Below are positions 49,154 through 61,506 of a DNA stretch of 64,000 nt, piece after piece. Origin of the DNA: Amanita rubescens (taxonomy: Eukaryota > Basidiomycota > Agaricomycetes > Agaricales > Amanitaceae); the NCBI GenBank assembly GCA_015039365.1, contig WION01000245.1, positions 1 through 64,000 on the forward strand, given 5' to 3'. Position 1 is the first letter of the stretch. Every line of letters begins with the position of its first letter. A program made the translations under genes and the position numbers. Below the pieces are notes generated by a model that saw nothing but the letters and a program-made list of their open reading frames with translations, was not told where the DNA came from and searched no databases.

Positions 49154-51559
49154 ATGAGCAACTCGACGCCGACGGAGCTCACGACGCTCATCGCATCGCA
49201 TACGGCCACCCTTGTCTACGCCATTCCTTTGCTCATCGTCTCCGTCATACTCACGTTCGCAGGCACATTTCTGACGCTCGATAGAACCAGATCTTTTCCT
49301 CCAAAACACGACAAGACTGACAAATTCATTTACTCTTCCTACGAAAGTTTCGAGAAGCGCAGGAAGCGAGGATGGTTTTGGTGGTGGCGATTAGAAGGCG
49401 GTGTGGGTGGATTGGCCGTAGGATTCGCATTCGGCGGTGAGTTTTTTTGCTACATCGATGATCTTCGCAACGACGGCGAACTCGCAATTAGTTCATCTCG
49501 CTACTTTCCTGGCGTTAATGGTCCCTAACATATCGACATCGCCACCTCTGTCGTCTACTGCCTTCCTGGTCGTGTGCATCATATCCGCCGTTCTCAGTTG
49601 CGCACTCTCTGGTAGGTACAGGATTGCCACCATTGTGTTCGCAGGCATCTCAGGCGGGTTAGTCCTTCTGATTTTTCTACTTTATACGATCTTACGATGC
49701 CACCAGCGCTTTGACGTCTTTGGCACTATCGGTCATGCTTCATCCGCCATTGACGGGTCGCCGAGTCTTACTGGTAATCTTGACTATCCTCATCGGTATC
49801 CCAACGATATTCGTATGCATTGTTTCTCCGCACATTTCCATGACGCAGAACAATGCTTTTCTGGTTCACTTGCCATACCTGGTCCATCCTCTCCTTCGCT
49901 TCTGCACCGCATCGACAGGGTCATTTGGTCTCGTGCTTTCCATTGCTTTGCTTCTGAAACCCCCAGCGGCATCGTGGGCGAACGTATGGGACCGCCTTTG
50001 GGTAAGCAACGGCGTAGGCTGGGGAACCTCTCAAGAAAAAGGATTAACGGCTGCTTGGACATTTTTCACCTGCCTCGGAATCGTCGAGGATTGGGCATTA
50101 AGAAGATGGCTTGGTGAAGATCCAGATGAGGTAAGGCAATTTCTCTTGTTTTTGTTGCCGTTGCCCTGACTATATGCGTTTACAGAAGTGGAATAACTAC
50201 CTATTGTCCTACGTTGAATCCCTCCCTTTCTCTGAACACAGAGCAGGGACCTTCAGACCCTTACCGTCACTCTGGGACCGCTTATTCCATCGGCAAACTC
50301 CCGCCAACCCCGAGTTTCCTCATTCATTTGAAGACGACTCTCAAGAGGACTTCGATCTCAAGTCGAAACCACTCTTTACAGAAAACATATCATCCCTCCC
50401 TTCTCCACTGCTAAACTCAGCCATTCCAACTCCCTTCTACGCGGACATGGCCCCTCCTCTTTCCCACCTTGCCAAGTTTAAACACAAATCGGCGAATGCC
50501 GATTCCCAACCCCGAGCAAGGCCTTCTGACCCGCTAATGGATCCTGAAGATGATGGTGCCTCCGATAGCTCTGACGACTACGATCTCCCTCCTTTTGTTA
50601 AAAAGCGGCGCAAGAATGGCCCCTTTGCAAAGTTTCATCTACGTCTACATAATCCAGACAGTCGTGCTGCCGACTCGGTGGGATTCAGGCCATTGGCTAA
50701 AAGGAACGGTGACAGCGATAGCGATGACGACAAAGAAAGAGGGCCTTCGGATGACGGCGTCACTACAGTCTCCTCTGCTACTCTCATCGGTAGTGGTGGG
50801 AATGGGCAGGCCCCAAGCCAGAATTCTGACGCTCGCGCGCCTGAAAATGTTAGGCATCCCGCTGCTCCTGAACCAACGCCCGATTTCGAGGTTGATTTGA
50901 CGAGTATGATGCCCGCGCCCCTTGGCTTGGGCGGAGAACGAGCGCGGGCGGAAGCTGACAAAGTCCCAAAGTTCATAGAACGCCATGTGTCCTCCAAGCC
51001 CCAAACGCCTGTATCTGAAACTCCCCCTACAGCTCCAGCGACTCCAGAAGCTGACCGGACGAACTTTTCAGGTCCAAGCGCCACTGACCTCGCAAGAGCG
51101 AGGGTGAGGGCGATAGTCTCTGGCGTTCCAGGACGTCACTCTAGACGTGGGAGCCTTGCTCAGATGCCCCAGGTCCCAATGTCACCTCCACCTCTGCATC
51201 ATGCACCGCCGTCGCTTCAGAACCAGGTTACTGCGCCTCCGTCGCCCATCGCGTTTCCAGCCCCGGTCCCGGCTACTCCCTCTCTCATTAACGCGCTTCA
51301 CAGGGTTGCAGTTGCGCAACAACAAGCGTATGGGATTCACGGTGTGTCCCATTATGGTGTAGACGGGTTGCCAGCGCCTCCTGTTGGAGATGCGAATAGC
51401 TCCAAGCAGGGCGGTCTCCCAGGCAGTGCCTCTAATCCAAAGGGGGCAGGTCTGAGAGAACTAAATCGAGCCGGTGTCGGAGTGGGTGAGAATGGGGTTG
51501 GCGGATGGGACGAGTTTTGGAAAGACGTCAAAACTCAAGCACGGGTGCCGATTCGGTGA
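49154..51559 (+). CDS. Seven-TM DUF4203/TMEM198-like protein with long disordered tail, 4 exons
   Basis: Exons 49154-49436, 49492-49657, 49707-50130 and 50186-51559 sum to 2247 nt, 748 aa. The N-terminal ~300 residues have about seven hydrophobic segments (for example TLVYAIPLLIVSVILTF, AFLVVCIISAVLSCALSG, RVLLVILTILIGIPTIFV) with the Gly-rich GGVGGLAVGFAFG pattern typical of the DUF4203/TM198 domain. The C-terminal ~440 residues are Pro/Ser/Asp-rich and probably cytosolic and disordered. They hold acidic clusters (DSDSDDDKE), a basic KKRRKNG stretch and many Ser/Thr-Pro sites, which suggests phosphoregulation. Animal relatives act in membrane signalling scaffolds, but the fungal role is unknown. 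Confidence 0.82.
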
Positions 51560-54475
51560 CATGATTCCAGATGTCAGCCCGAGTCTTCGGCCCTTTCGCC
51601 TTCTCCCGAATCGGACCCCGACCCAAATGTTGTCAGATTCCCGTCTCGGGAGCGCGCACGACGAAACACTTACGAGGATGGGATGACTCTAATAATTGAC
51701 GACTTTGATGATGATGACTTTTTTTTTCGTTCACGACAGGTTACGAGCAACGGTATTAGGTTTGTATCCTTACGCCTTACGTTGTAGGACACTCCACGTG
51801 TAGCATGCAACCCCCTTACGTTCGTTTTTGGATTTTGTAGCCGTTGTGCTGTTGTAGGAATGGAGTTGAATTCTAACCCTTTTCTCACGTTCAGTTCCAC
51901 GTCCCCGACGCAGGCAGGCACGTCAAATCTATACTCCGCTACCCGCCCTGGTAAATAAGCAACGCCCCTTACGACATCGCATCCTAAGGCTCAATCATAG
52001 CCCCCGAGTCGGACGCACTATGATTTTTGTGGAAGTCAGGGTTCTACAACAAATTTTACAGGGTTCAATAAGCAGATTGCTGTATTTGGATCTGGAGCAA
52101 CGGATCTTCGGCGTCTCCAGGGAACGCCCAACTCGTTATCTTATCTTATCTACTGCATTCCAGGCGCGGCAGCAGTTGAACCCGATTCAAATGGAGGCTC
52201 CTCGGTTGTAACTCCGGATGAGCGCTCTCGAAGCATGCAGGCGCTCATAGACGGCTGGAACATGTTTCAGCAACAACGGGACCATCATTGGCCAACATCA
52301 TCGGTTCTCGGATTACATCACGAACCGACCACATGCTGTAATACTAATCTGATGCATTCTATTGCATTTCACCGGGTCATTTTAGGTTATTTTCAGCCTT
52401 TGTGTTCTGATAAACGCCGCCACTCCCTTGCGCTATGCGACTCATAATGAAGATTGGACGCACCATATCTATCGAGCCGCCCGCTTCTTTCTATTTATAG
52501 ATTCAACGAGGTAACGCGCATAGCAACAAATTACGGATAAGATGTGACAACCGGGCGGTAGCGAAAACCGGGAAGCCAGCGTAGTAGCGGCCAAGGTAAG
52601 AGCAAGACTCACATTATTTGTGGTAGGTCGTCAATCAGTTCCAAAACCAATGGGTAAGCGAAAGTGATTTGTAGAGCCGATCGTAATTTTAAGTTTCATT
52701 ATCAGCGAAACCGAACGGTTCGGTAACTTCCCTGCCAAGCCACCTGCAAGTGGGAGGTCTGGTGATCGTTAGAGGTCTGTGCATACGCCAATTCATCCCA
52801 AAAGCGTACCATGCGTAAATCCCGACTCGGAGGGAAAAGAAGGTGCAAGTGAGAATTGAGTCATTGACAATAATTATTTATCTAATGCGATCTTTACGGC
52901 TGGCTTGTGGCGTACTTCCTACTTGTTCTGGTGCTTGTTTGTCAAGTTTTTAACCCCATTGTGCGTGCGACGCTGAACAGCTTGAGTATCGGAAGTTCTG
53001 TTGGGGGTTCCAAAGTTCTCTTGGACAATGACAAATTTACTTACTTCGACCCTAGGTTCACCTAAGTAAGTATTATGGAATCTGTGCGACGTACATAAAT
53101 CATCTGGTGCGGTGAGAACGTGTCCGGAGGCTCTAAAATTACGGTTCAGGCATGTCAATGCAACGAGCAAGGGACCCCGTGAACAAACAACCTGTTTTTG
53201 AATGCTAGTACACGCGCATGATCCTCGTTGCAAAATTGGCGCATTGCTGTGGACGCCACAGAAGATGCGAATATGTTTATATACCTCTGAGTCCCTTTTG
53301 TGATGCATAATCAGAATACCAAGAAAGGAAAATAAAATCATTTCCCGTTGGATCGGAGGTTATCCAGACAAGATGCCGTTAATTTTACGGACTTCATTGC
53401 GCGTAGAGGAAGATAAACGTTTACGTATTTCGACGGAGGCCGGTTGATTGACATGTGCGTTTCAAAAACAAAGGACTTATAACAGGTGTGAGCAAATTAA
53501 AGCCGAAGATCAGTGACTATCATACATCGTGAGTGCATGAGACAAAATGATAGGCACGTTGGAGCCCAAGATTAAAGTTTTCGATGCCAGTGGCAACACT
53601 TGTCGCGAAAGAAGCCCAGAGCTTGGCTTAGAACTAGTCTAAGTATATTCAAATTCCGATAAAGATAGCCTCACTCTGTCTCGGTATACATTCGCCCTGC
53701 CAATCGATCACTCGCATCGTCAATTATGCTCCATTCGACGTAAGAAAGAAACCGACCTGAAGTAATATGGGGCTGTGGGTGTGCTTATTTGGGAAGCTTC
53801 TCACCCACCGGTCACTGAATGGTCCGCCGACCCCGACTCGGACTTGGAATATTACCAAATCGCGTTAAACGTTGGCGCAGACCCCCGAGTTTCATAAAGT
53901 GATCTGAGCCCATTCTTCTCCTTAGCGTTCGCTATCCATTTTAACCCTGCCGCAGGCGCGCCATGGTCTGAGTTGCATATCAAAACCTGCGTTGTCGGTT
54001 TGCTTGGGTTAGATGCCTTACTCGTGTCGCTGTAGCCAGCCAAATTGCTTGTTACCGTTGCGCAGCGAGAAGGCCTACAACAGGCAAACAAGTGACATGA
54101 TCTGTAGTCTGTAATTTGGCAAACACTCATATGAAAGCCTACCTAAACTCAGGGTGCCTGCATCCCTGAGCCATTTGTACCTTTTCAACCAAGTTCACAG
54201 ACGGATCACCGTCTGTCTGCCGTCAACAAATGCCTGGGCATTTGAACATTTCCATACTGAATACCGTTTCCGAGACCGGACTTACGTTTAGGATAGTTTG
54301 ATCATGAAGCACGAAACGAGATTTTTTAGGCGTGGGTGATGATGAGTTTGAATTTTGATGGAATTCGTATCCGACCGCACGACCGAATCGCACTTTCCGA
54401 ACGGAGCGATGCTGTCTTATAAGGATCTTCTCCCCCCAGCCACGTAAGCGTCTGCCCCATCATCCTGCATCTAAA
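51560..54475. other. Intergenic, 2.9 kb, no supported gene
   Basis: Only short frames, a poly-T run near 51720 and unremarkable sequence. No tRNA or element ends noticed. Confidence 0.4.
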
Positions 54476-56571
54476 ATGGCGTCGTTTCCTGGCCAACTAC
54501 AAGCGATCGCTGTCGTCTCCCTTTGTCTGATTGGCATCGTCATCATCCACAAACGACGCAACTCTCTGTGTCTTCTTCTCCCTCCTGGGCCGCATAAACA
54601 CTTCCTCTCATATAATATCCTCCCGGAAAATTGGTGAGTGATAACCCTCCCTACATGGGACACCCAACGACTATCGGCGACCATCGCAGTTCGTATATTC
54701 AACTAGAGGAATGGACACGGCAGTACGGCCCCGTGTTTTCATTGAGACAAGGTTATCAGACGGTTATCGTCATTAACCGCCTTCAAGCCGCGATTGACAT
54801 CATGGAAAAGGAAGGGGCTGCATTAGCCGACAGACCGCGGAATATACCTGGCGATACTCTCTCAGGTGGTATGCGGCTTCTATTCTTGCCAGCAGGGGAG
54901 CGCTTGAGAAAAATGAGACGGTTAGCATCAATAGAATCGAGATAAACATCTCACATACGTCTTTTTCAGTGCGCTCTATGCATATCTGCAGCCAAAAATA
55001 GTTGCAACATATGGCCCTATCCTCATGGAACGGGCAAAGCATCACATCCTGGGTATATTAAACGATCCGTCAAGCCACCAAGTCCACGCCAAACAGTGCG
55101 TTATCTCTCCACAGGCTAGCTAGTCGCTAAGCGTCCATCGCTTAGTTTTGCAGCTTCTGTGGTAATGATCCTAGCTTATGGAATCACGGCAGAGCGTTAC
55201 GATGATCCCGATATCGTCGCCATAGAGAAATGCCTGCGGCGACTAGGTGAAAGCCAGCTACCTGGGAGATGGAAAGTTAATACCTTTCCGTTACTGAAGT
55301 GAGCGTTCTAGCCATTAACAATCGTTCATAGACGCTGATTCACGCCGGATGCTGGCTTAAGGTACATCCCTGGTTACTTCAAAGAATTGCACAAGGCCCA
55401 CGCTGAGGAGCTCGCGCTTTTTGGAGGTAAATTGCGCCAAGTCCGGGAGAAAATGGTAAGCAGCCGTCATGGTGCTATGATCTCTGCAGTAAAACGTTCC
55501 ATAGACGCGCGGTGAGGAGGCACCTGACTGTTTTGTCCGATATTTGTTGGAGAGACGAGAAGAACTGGAGCTGTCTGACGATGAGGCAGCCTATCTTGCT
55601 GGAAGCATGTTCGGTGCTGGCACAGAGACGACGGCAGCCACCATAAGTGCCAGCGTTTTGGCTGCAGCATGCCACCCAGCAGCACAGCGTCGGGTTCAGG
55701 AAGAGCTTAGTAGTGTCGTTGGGGAACGAGGTACGTTTTGTTCACTTATGTTACAACGCGCTTGTAGTCATGTCCAATCCGTAGCTCCGACGTCGACCGA
55801 TCTTGATATGTTACCTCAACTGCATGCCTTCGTCTTGGAGGTTCTCCGATGGAGACCTGCAAGTGCAGATGGTAAGCCGAATCTCGCAGATCCCAAATGA
55901 AAACGACAATCCTTCGATAGGCTTCGGATTTGCACACAAGACAACGAAAGAAATTATCTGGGTTAGTGTGGGTTTGATTCCATTAGTTCTCAATCCTCAA
56001 TTCAGCAATAGAAAACGTACTGCATTCCGAAAGATACCACGGTCGTTGGCAATGTCTGGTGTGTTTCACCGATTGTCAACACTATTTTTTATCTGATCCA
56101 TCGACGGACATCAGGTCAATCGGAAGAGATCCTCAATATTTCACTGATCCAGAGAAATTCGATCCACAGCGTTGGATAAGCGAGGATAGACAGGTGAGGG
56201 AAGAACTCAAATTCTTCCCGTTTGGATTTGGCAGACGGTAAGTTTTTTTAGTGAATATTGCGACAGGGAGATCAACGTATTTGCCACTAGCGTCTGCCCT
56301 GGTCAGCATATCGCCAACGTGTATGTTCCGCTCCCACGTTTATGAGGAACCCATGTTGACACTTACCTGGAAAAACAGTTCCGTCCTGCTTAATAATGCT
56401 CTTCTTCTGTGGGCATTCAATATCAAGGAAGATCCTTCGTCTCCTATAGACCCGACAGCTTTCAGATCATCTTTAATAACGAGGCCACTTCCATTTTCTG
56501 TTATGTTTGAGCCACGAGCTGCCGAGACAGCCGGCGGAATTCGGGAACTTTTGAATGACTATGGACTGTAA
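54476..56571 (+). CDS. Cytochrome P450 monooxygenase, 12 exons, intact
   Basis: Exons 54476-54633, 54690-54920, 54970-55095, 55146-55298, 55362-55455, 55505-55730, 55785-55871, 55921-55961, 56012-56058, 56115-56237, 56291-56320 and 56379-56571 sum to 1509 nt, 502 aa. Domains: N-terminal membrane anchor (LQAIAVVSLCLIGIVII), hinge LLPPGP, WTRQYGPVFSLRQG, I-helix AGTETTAATI with the oxygen-activating Thr, K-helix ExxR as EVLRW, PERF-like FDPQRW, and heme loop FPFGFGRRVCPGQHIA with the thiolate Cys (split by an intron between R and V). It resembles basidiomycete P450s of the CYP64/CYP5144-like group, but I cannot assign a family number. ER membrane. No biosynthetic partner genes are adjacent, so the substrate is unknown. 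Confidence 0.92.
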
Positions 56572-57359
56572 CCTATCTTTCATCATTATTGTATATGCCT
56601 TTGTATCGATAGCGGCCTGTCTGAGGATTGCATGTTTGTGCAAATAAAATAAGTTGAAGATCATCGCGTACCTATAGGTGGTCACGAATCGTGTCGAGCT
56701 AGGAACAACTCCCAAAAGGCGAAGCCCAGAGTTAAAATGGCCATCATCTCCGACCGCACGGGAGTGGCAGGGTAGCGGTCTCATGGAAATGATCTCAATC
56801 GATATATGAATGATTAGCGTTCTGAGATCAGCGCTCAGCTTCCGCCAACAAAGTGCGCACGCGCGTCGCCAATCGTACACTCCGGTCCCGATGGCTGCCA
56901 CGCCGTCTTCGCCGAGCATCATATCCGGCTGCCTGATATACTCATTCTCACCTGCGCTTTTGCTCCGCCAGTCTCTCATCGGAAGTCGGATTCCTCGGGC
57001 CCATCTTTGATTGAGTGGCAACAGCCTCATAGTATCCGACATTGAACGCGCCGTCCTTCCCTCTGCGAAGATCGGTCTGTGGGCTATCATTAGACTTCAT
57101 GACATTTGCTTACGAAAGGTTAATAGGACTGGCAACAGAACATGACCTGAGCTTGTTCAAAAGGTGTGCACTACCGTACTTTTGTTAAAAGCTGGAATGT
57201 GACCTTATATGACCCGAGCCGCTCGAGATCTTGATACTTTAAGTGGCCAGGATTTGCCAACGTAAATTAAATATGTACAAACAACATGCGCCGCGCCGTG
57301 GTCCGTACCATATACGTCTCGAATCGATATCACGATATCCTCTTTGAAATGCTACATCA
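56572..57359. other. Intergenic, no supported gene
   Basis: One anonymous minus-strand frame (up to about 200 codons overlapping the P450 end) without domains. Nothing else noticed. Confidence 0.4.
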
Positions 57360-57870
57360 ATGTCAGAACCTTTTCAGGAAACAGGTGCTTCCCCTACCCG
57401 ACTTGTCCCCGGTTCTTCAACATGCAGAAATACGGTCCCTTGACAATAGGACGCATCTGATAATGGAAAAATCAAATAATCATGATAGCTTGCGCACGAG
57501 ATCCTGCAAGGTGCAGAGATGACGAATCTCTATTGTAACGGCTCATAATTGTGCCCGTCCAAACAAAAGACGGTCAAACCTTGATTCATGTCTTTCTCAA
57601 CCATAATGACCCCTCCAGTAATTTTGGAAGAGTCTCTCGGTCCACTTCAGGCACGTGTCAAGTGAAGAACTGGAGAAGGTTGTTCATTAACATTAGCCGT
57701 GTCGGAGCTCCTCGATCACAGCCTGAAAATATAATTGCATTTACGCGGTCAACAATGAGCGTCACTGATATTAACCTGGCTTGTGCATACCTTGCATTTC
57801 GGCATCGGCGTCCTTCTCATTGGGACAGAGTTCTCTTTTCTTGAGGAAGAAAAATGGTGTGCTGGATATA

Positions 57871-59121
57871 CAGTTGCGGACAAACAAAGCCCGCTAATTT
57901 GTATACCCCATTTTTGTACGTTGCCACAAACATTCAGTGTAGTAAAAAACCATTTAGACATGCATATTGGAGCCTAGTGAAGATATTTCAACGAGCCGAT
58001 TTTCTTATTTCGAAGATTTTTAGGGGGGGGGGCAACCCCAAAATTTGGCCACCCCCCAAAACAAATCGGGAAAAATCTGAAAAAATGCGCAATCAAGAGC
58101 TCTTGACGAGCCAAGTATGATGGTACCAATTTAGTTGAGGTTTAGTCAATACTGTGGTGCCAAAAAGAATAAGGAGACTGTGGCCTGCCACATCGGCAAA
58201 AAGTGCTTTTCCTTTCGGAATCACTTTTATATCATGTGTAGTTGCTTTTGTAGTACCTCACATGGCTTAAATTGTCTTATCCTAGGCCTACTCAGATCTC
58301 TATAAGTGACTCTAAAGTACATGGGGATGAAAAGTTGATTAAAAAGTAATTCAACTGGTACTTGAACAGGAAAAAACGTAAGGGAACTTGAAAGTAAATG
58401 CTTGTAGCACAGCAGCGGTTGCAACTCTGGGTCCAAAGAGGCCTCTGCCGGCAGGTCAGCGTGGAAGACCGCGTCGCTGGCATCGGCGTCTTCTGCTGCC
58501 TCCTTCCGCTGGGAGTTCAGTGACACGCAGCAGCATGTGTCAGGCTCATCACCGCCGGGTCATCGTCCATTGACCTCTAGCACTCCAAAACCCAAACCTG
58601 CGCCGAGAAGCCCCTTTAGTCACTACTAGTAGGAAGAGTGGTTCTGACGGCAGGCAGGACCAACGGCGCGCGGCGATTCCGAACGACGTGAACAAGACAT
58701 TATTGGAAAAGGAGGTAGTCCAGCTGTAACAAACGCACGAGACGTGGTGGAAGGATCTGAATATGTTATGAGGTGTTGTGGTGGGAGACATTAGCAGTCT
58801 GCTCCTGGCGATTCATGAGCGCATACCGAAAGGGGCAGGTAATGCTGCGGCGTGGGCTGTCAGGAAGCAATATCTTCAGGTTTCTAATGTGGCAATGATG
58901 TCGATTGATGCTGTTTTAAACCCAGACTAACATGCATGGTACAAAAATATTTCGTATTTTGACCTAAAAAATTTGGCCACCTTAAAACCTCGTGGGAAAA
59001 GGTCAAGAGAAGTGTTTTTCGACGTATTTCGACCCGCTGAATCCAAATCTGAAGTCAGTTTCCCGCCAAAAATTCTTGATCGTGAGATATCAAATTGGCG
59101 GGCTTTGTTTGTCCGCAACTG
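57871..59121. mobile_element. Non-autonomous Tc1/mariner-like element, 1,251 bp
   Basis: The ends form an inverted repeat of 31 bp with one mismatch, CAGTTGCGGACAAACAAAGC followed by CCGCYAATTTG. It is flanked on both sides by TA (57869-57870 and 59122-59123), the target duplication used by Tc1/mariner enzymes. The related sequence in the second tandem copy (near 62130) lacks the element. No DDE/D transposase frame is visible inside; internal frames are short and anonymous. Confidence 0.72.
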
Positions 59122-59361
59122 TAGGCAAGGAACGACTGACCCAAATGGAGAATGGGGCATTGTAACGCGTAACGCGTAACGTGCAGTTCAAAATAGAACA
59201 GGCCAAAGGCCCAAAACTGCACCAGCCGACGTAGGTCGACGTCCTGTGACTGACGTGGAGGTCGGGGGTGCGACGCGCCTTGTTGGTGTGCAGTACACAG
59301 AAGTGCGGGAGAGATTGAGCACAGATCGGTCAGCTCGACCGATGCCCATCGAAAATCGCAT

Positions 59362-59545
59362 AGCCAAGGCGACCATGCCAGTTTGTTTTTGCGATTATCC
59401 ACGCAGCCTTCCTACTTTCTAAACCGAATTCTTCCTGATGAGGCACTAGTAGCCAAGGCGACCAAGCCAGATTTTTTTTTGGCGATTATCCACGCAAAGC
59501 ACCAGCCTTCCTACTTTCTCAAACCGAATTCTTCCTGAGGCACGA
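59362..59545. repeat. Tandem repeat of two ~90 bp units
   Basis: AGCCAAGGCGACCA..GCCAG, then TTTTT..GCGATTATCCACGCA and CTTCCTACTTTCT..AACCGAATTCTTCCTGA, occurs at 59362-59450 and again at 59451-59545. Copy 2 of the large duplication has only one unit (near 62355). Confidence 0.75.
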
Positions 59546-59591
59546 AGCTTGACTGGTGACCTAAATAGGATTTCGGATCGTGCCGGGTGTT

Positions 59592-60399
59592 ATGCCATAT
59601 TTGTCCAAACGGGCACAACAATTTTCTTCGAGCCTCAATATGCTCAGAGCCTTGCCAGGAAGACTCTGTTTCCGCCGTCTAGGCAGGCTTCCGGCATCAT
59701 GTCATCACATTGCAGTCAGAAGCGCACCCAGAATACCACCCTCCTTCGGGAGCAAGTCCTACCACAACGCATCTTTCTCTGCGCGGCCTAATAATTTGCT
59801 CGCGGCCAAGATTTGGTACCGGAAGGATGGCGTTCCAAGGTCCAAACGGAAAGGCGTGCTGTTCTGTGACTACAACATTCCTATAATATGGACCTTACTT
59901 ACAACTCTCGGCAGTATTTCTTGCTTTGTGGGCCTGGGCGTCATATGAAGCCGTGAAAGTACATTACGAATCACAGGCAGCTATGAAGTTCCTTCTTCAT
60001 ATATTACTATCCCATGTCGACTGGTCGTCTATGGATCTTTTGACTCCCCGGGGCGCACTCGTGCATTATCGTAACATCCTCTGTGCAGCGGTTGACAAGG
60101 ATGAGGTGGACCAGCTCGGGGAGGAGTTTGATGATTTAATTAAGCAAATGGATTCTGGGAAGTTCAGTTCGACCCAGGTGCAACTTCTTCACCTCGCAGC
60201 CGGGCAGGCATGCTTTATGGTGCATATCAATGTGGAGCTTCTCCAGAAATCTCGGGAGGACGAGGTCGTGATGCGCACTTGTAACCTCCGAGATGTGATG
60301 TTCACATACCTCTATTTCATTCGCAGGTTAGCGGACGGGGAAGACGTGCAGAAACTTTATAAATTCTATAAAACAATATCAAAGGAATATGACAGCTAG
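59592..60399 (+). CDS. Orphan mitochondrial-looking membrane protein, copy A
   Basis: Two overlapping frames join if an intron is removed from 59866 (GTGACT) to 59914 (GGCAG), giving exons 59592-59865 and 59915-60399 and 252 aa. The donor is weak, so the join is tentative; the same layout exists in copy B. The N-terminus is rich in Arg/Ser and free of acidic residues (RALPGRLCFRRLGRLPASCH), as in mitochondrial presequences. It is followed by one TM (GVLFLFLALWAWASYEAV) and a helical C-terminal domain of about 140 residues with a conserved DEVDQLGEEFDDLIK segment and RTCNLRDVMF. No family recognised. Confidence 0.6.
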
Positions 60400-61506
60400 G
60401 ACATTGTTGATCGAGTGCGTTATCAACGCGGCTTAGGCAAAGCATGTTTATACATACCTAGAGATACTACCGTTACCCAGATTGTATACTCATCAAATGT
60501 TATTCCGAGTCCATCACGGCCCGATCCTGACTTCTGGCCGATACAACTTCTTGAACAATCACTAGTCACTGAAGTTACCATACCCCATCCTATTGTGTCC
60601 TCGTCTTGTTTTCACCTTTACTCGGGCAGTGGTTACGGCACTTGCGAAAGAAAGAAATTTGAACGTAAGGCTTGAATACGAGATACGGTCTATCTTATCT
60701 TGGGACCAGACCAAGTATCCATTGGCCGGGCAAGGCACGCTTAAGTTGTGCCAAGTAGAGGCATAGGCTGACGGTCCAGAGACTTTCCACCGTAACTACC
60801 TACTTCCGAAGCAACAATGTCGACACTTGAACCTGAGATCCGTAACGAGAAAAAAAGAGTACTTTTGACGATGCTTTGGACTTGATCGTTGCCATACCTG
60901 GGCGCAGAACACGACTTTATCAAGTCGATCCGCGGTCCAGTGGGGTCAGCAAAGCCCACAATCTTCGCGCATTTTACCCCTTTGCTTCAGCCCTGGCACT
61001 ACTTTGTCAGTAGTATACATACATTACCACCACACTCCCAAAAGGGGAACCAACGTTCGTCTAAAGCCCCCACGAACCAGTACACCTGATTGACCAAACG
61101 CATCTCCGCCGATCACCAATTTCAATATGTCGATGTAGGGTTGTGATCCTGACGCATTCGTTCGGGCGTCCCGTCCGAACTATATTGCGTCCTTCAAGTT
61201 AAGCTTCTCAGGGAAGACAGAACCTACATAGTACCACATCGCCTCATATTGACCCTGTAGATATTTCTCTGATGTTTTCGTACATAGTTGGCAGATTCGT
61301 GAATCGTTTTCGCGAGCTTTGAGCGATAAATGTATGTTTTCGATGGGGCAGCTCTCGTATCTGCTGGTCTGGACGTTGACCTGCAGTTGCATGGCATGAT
61401 TTTTCGGAATAAAGAGGGTCGGGACTAGTGACGTGGCCTAGTATCTTATCTTGGGAACAAGTTCGGTGCGCGGAACGGGCAGGCACCTGCTGTTTGACCT
61501 GAGCAT
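60400..61506. other. 3' flank and spacer between the tandem copies
   Basis: 60400-60980 matches the flank of copy B. 60980-61506 is copy-specific. No supported gene. Confidence 0.4.

Larger units (their letters stand above)
57360..60980. repeat. Tandem duplication, copy 1
   Basis: It starts with TGTCAGAACCTTTTCAGG and matches 61507 onward, including the orphan gene and about 600 bp of 3' flank. It is longer than copy 2 mainly because it holds the 1,251 bp TA-flanked element (57871-59121). Confidence 0.85.

Noticed and set aside
56473..57090. 205-codon minus-strand frame overlapping the P450 3' end
   Set aside because: It is antisense to the last P450 exon and without family features.
58227..58526. 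99-codon frame inside the TA-flanked element as a transposase candidate
   Set aside because: No DDE/D or HTH pattern and far too short.
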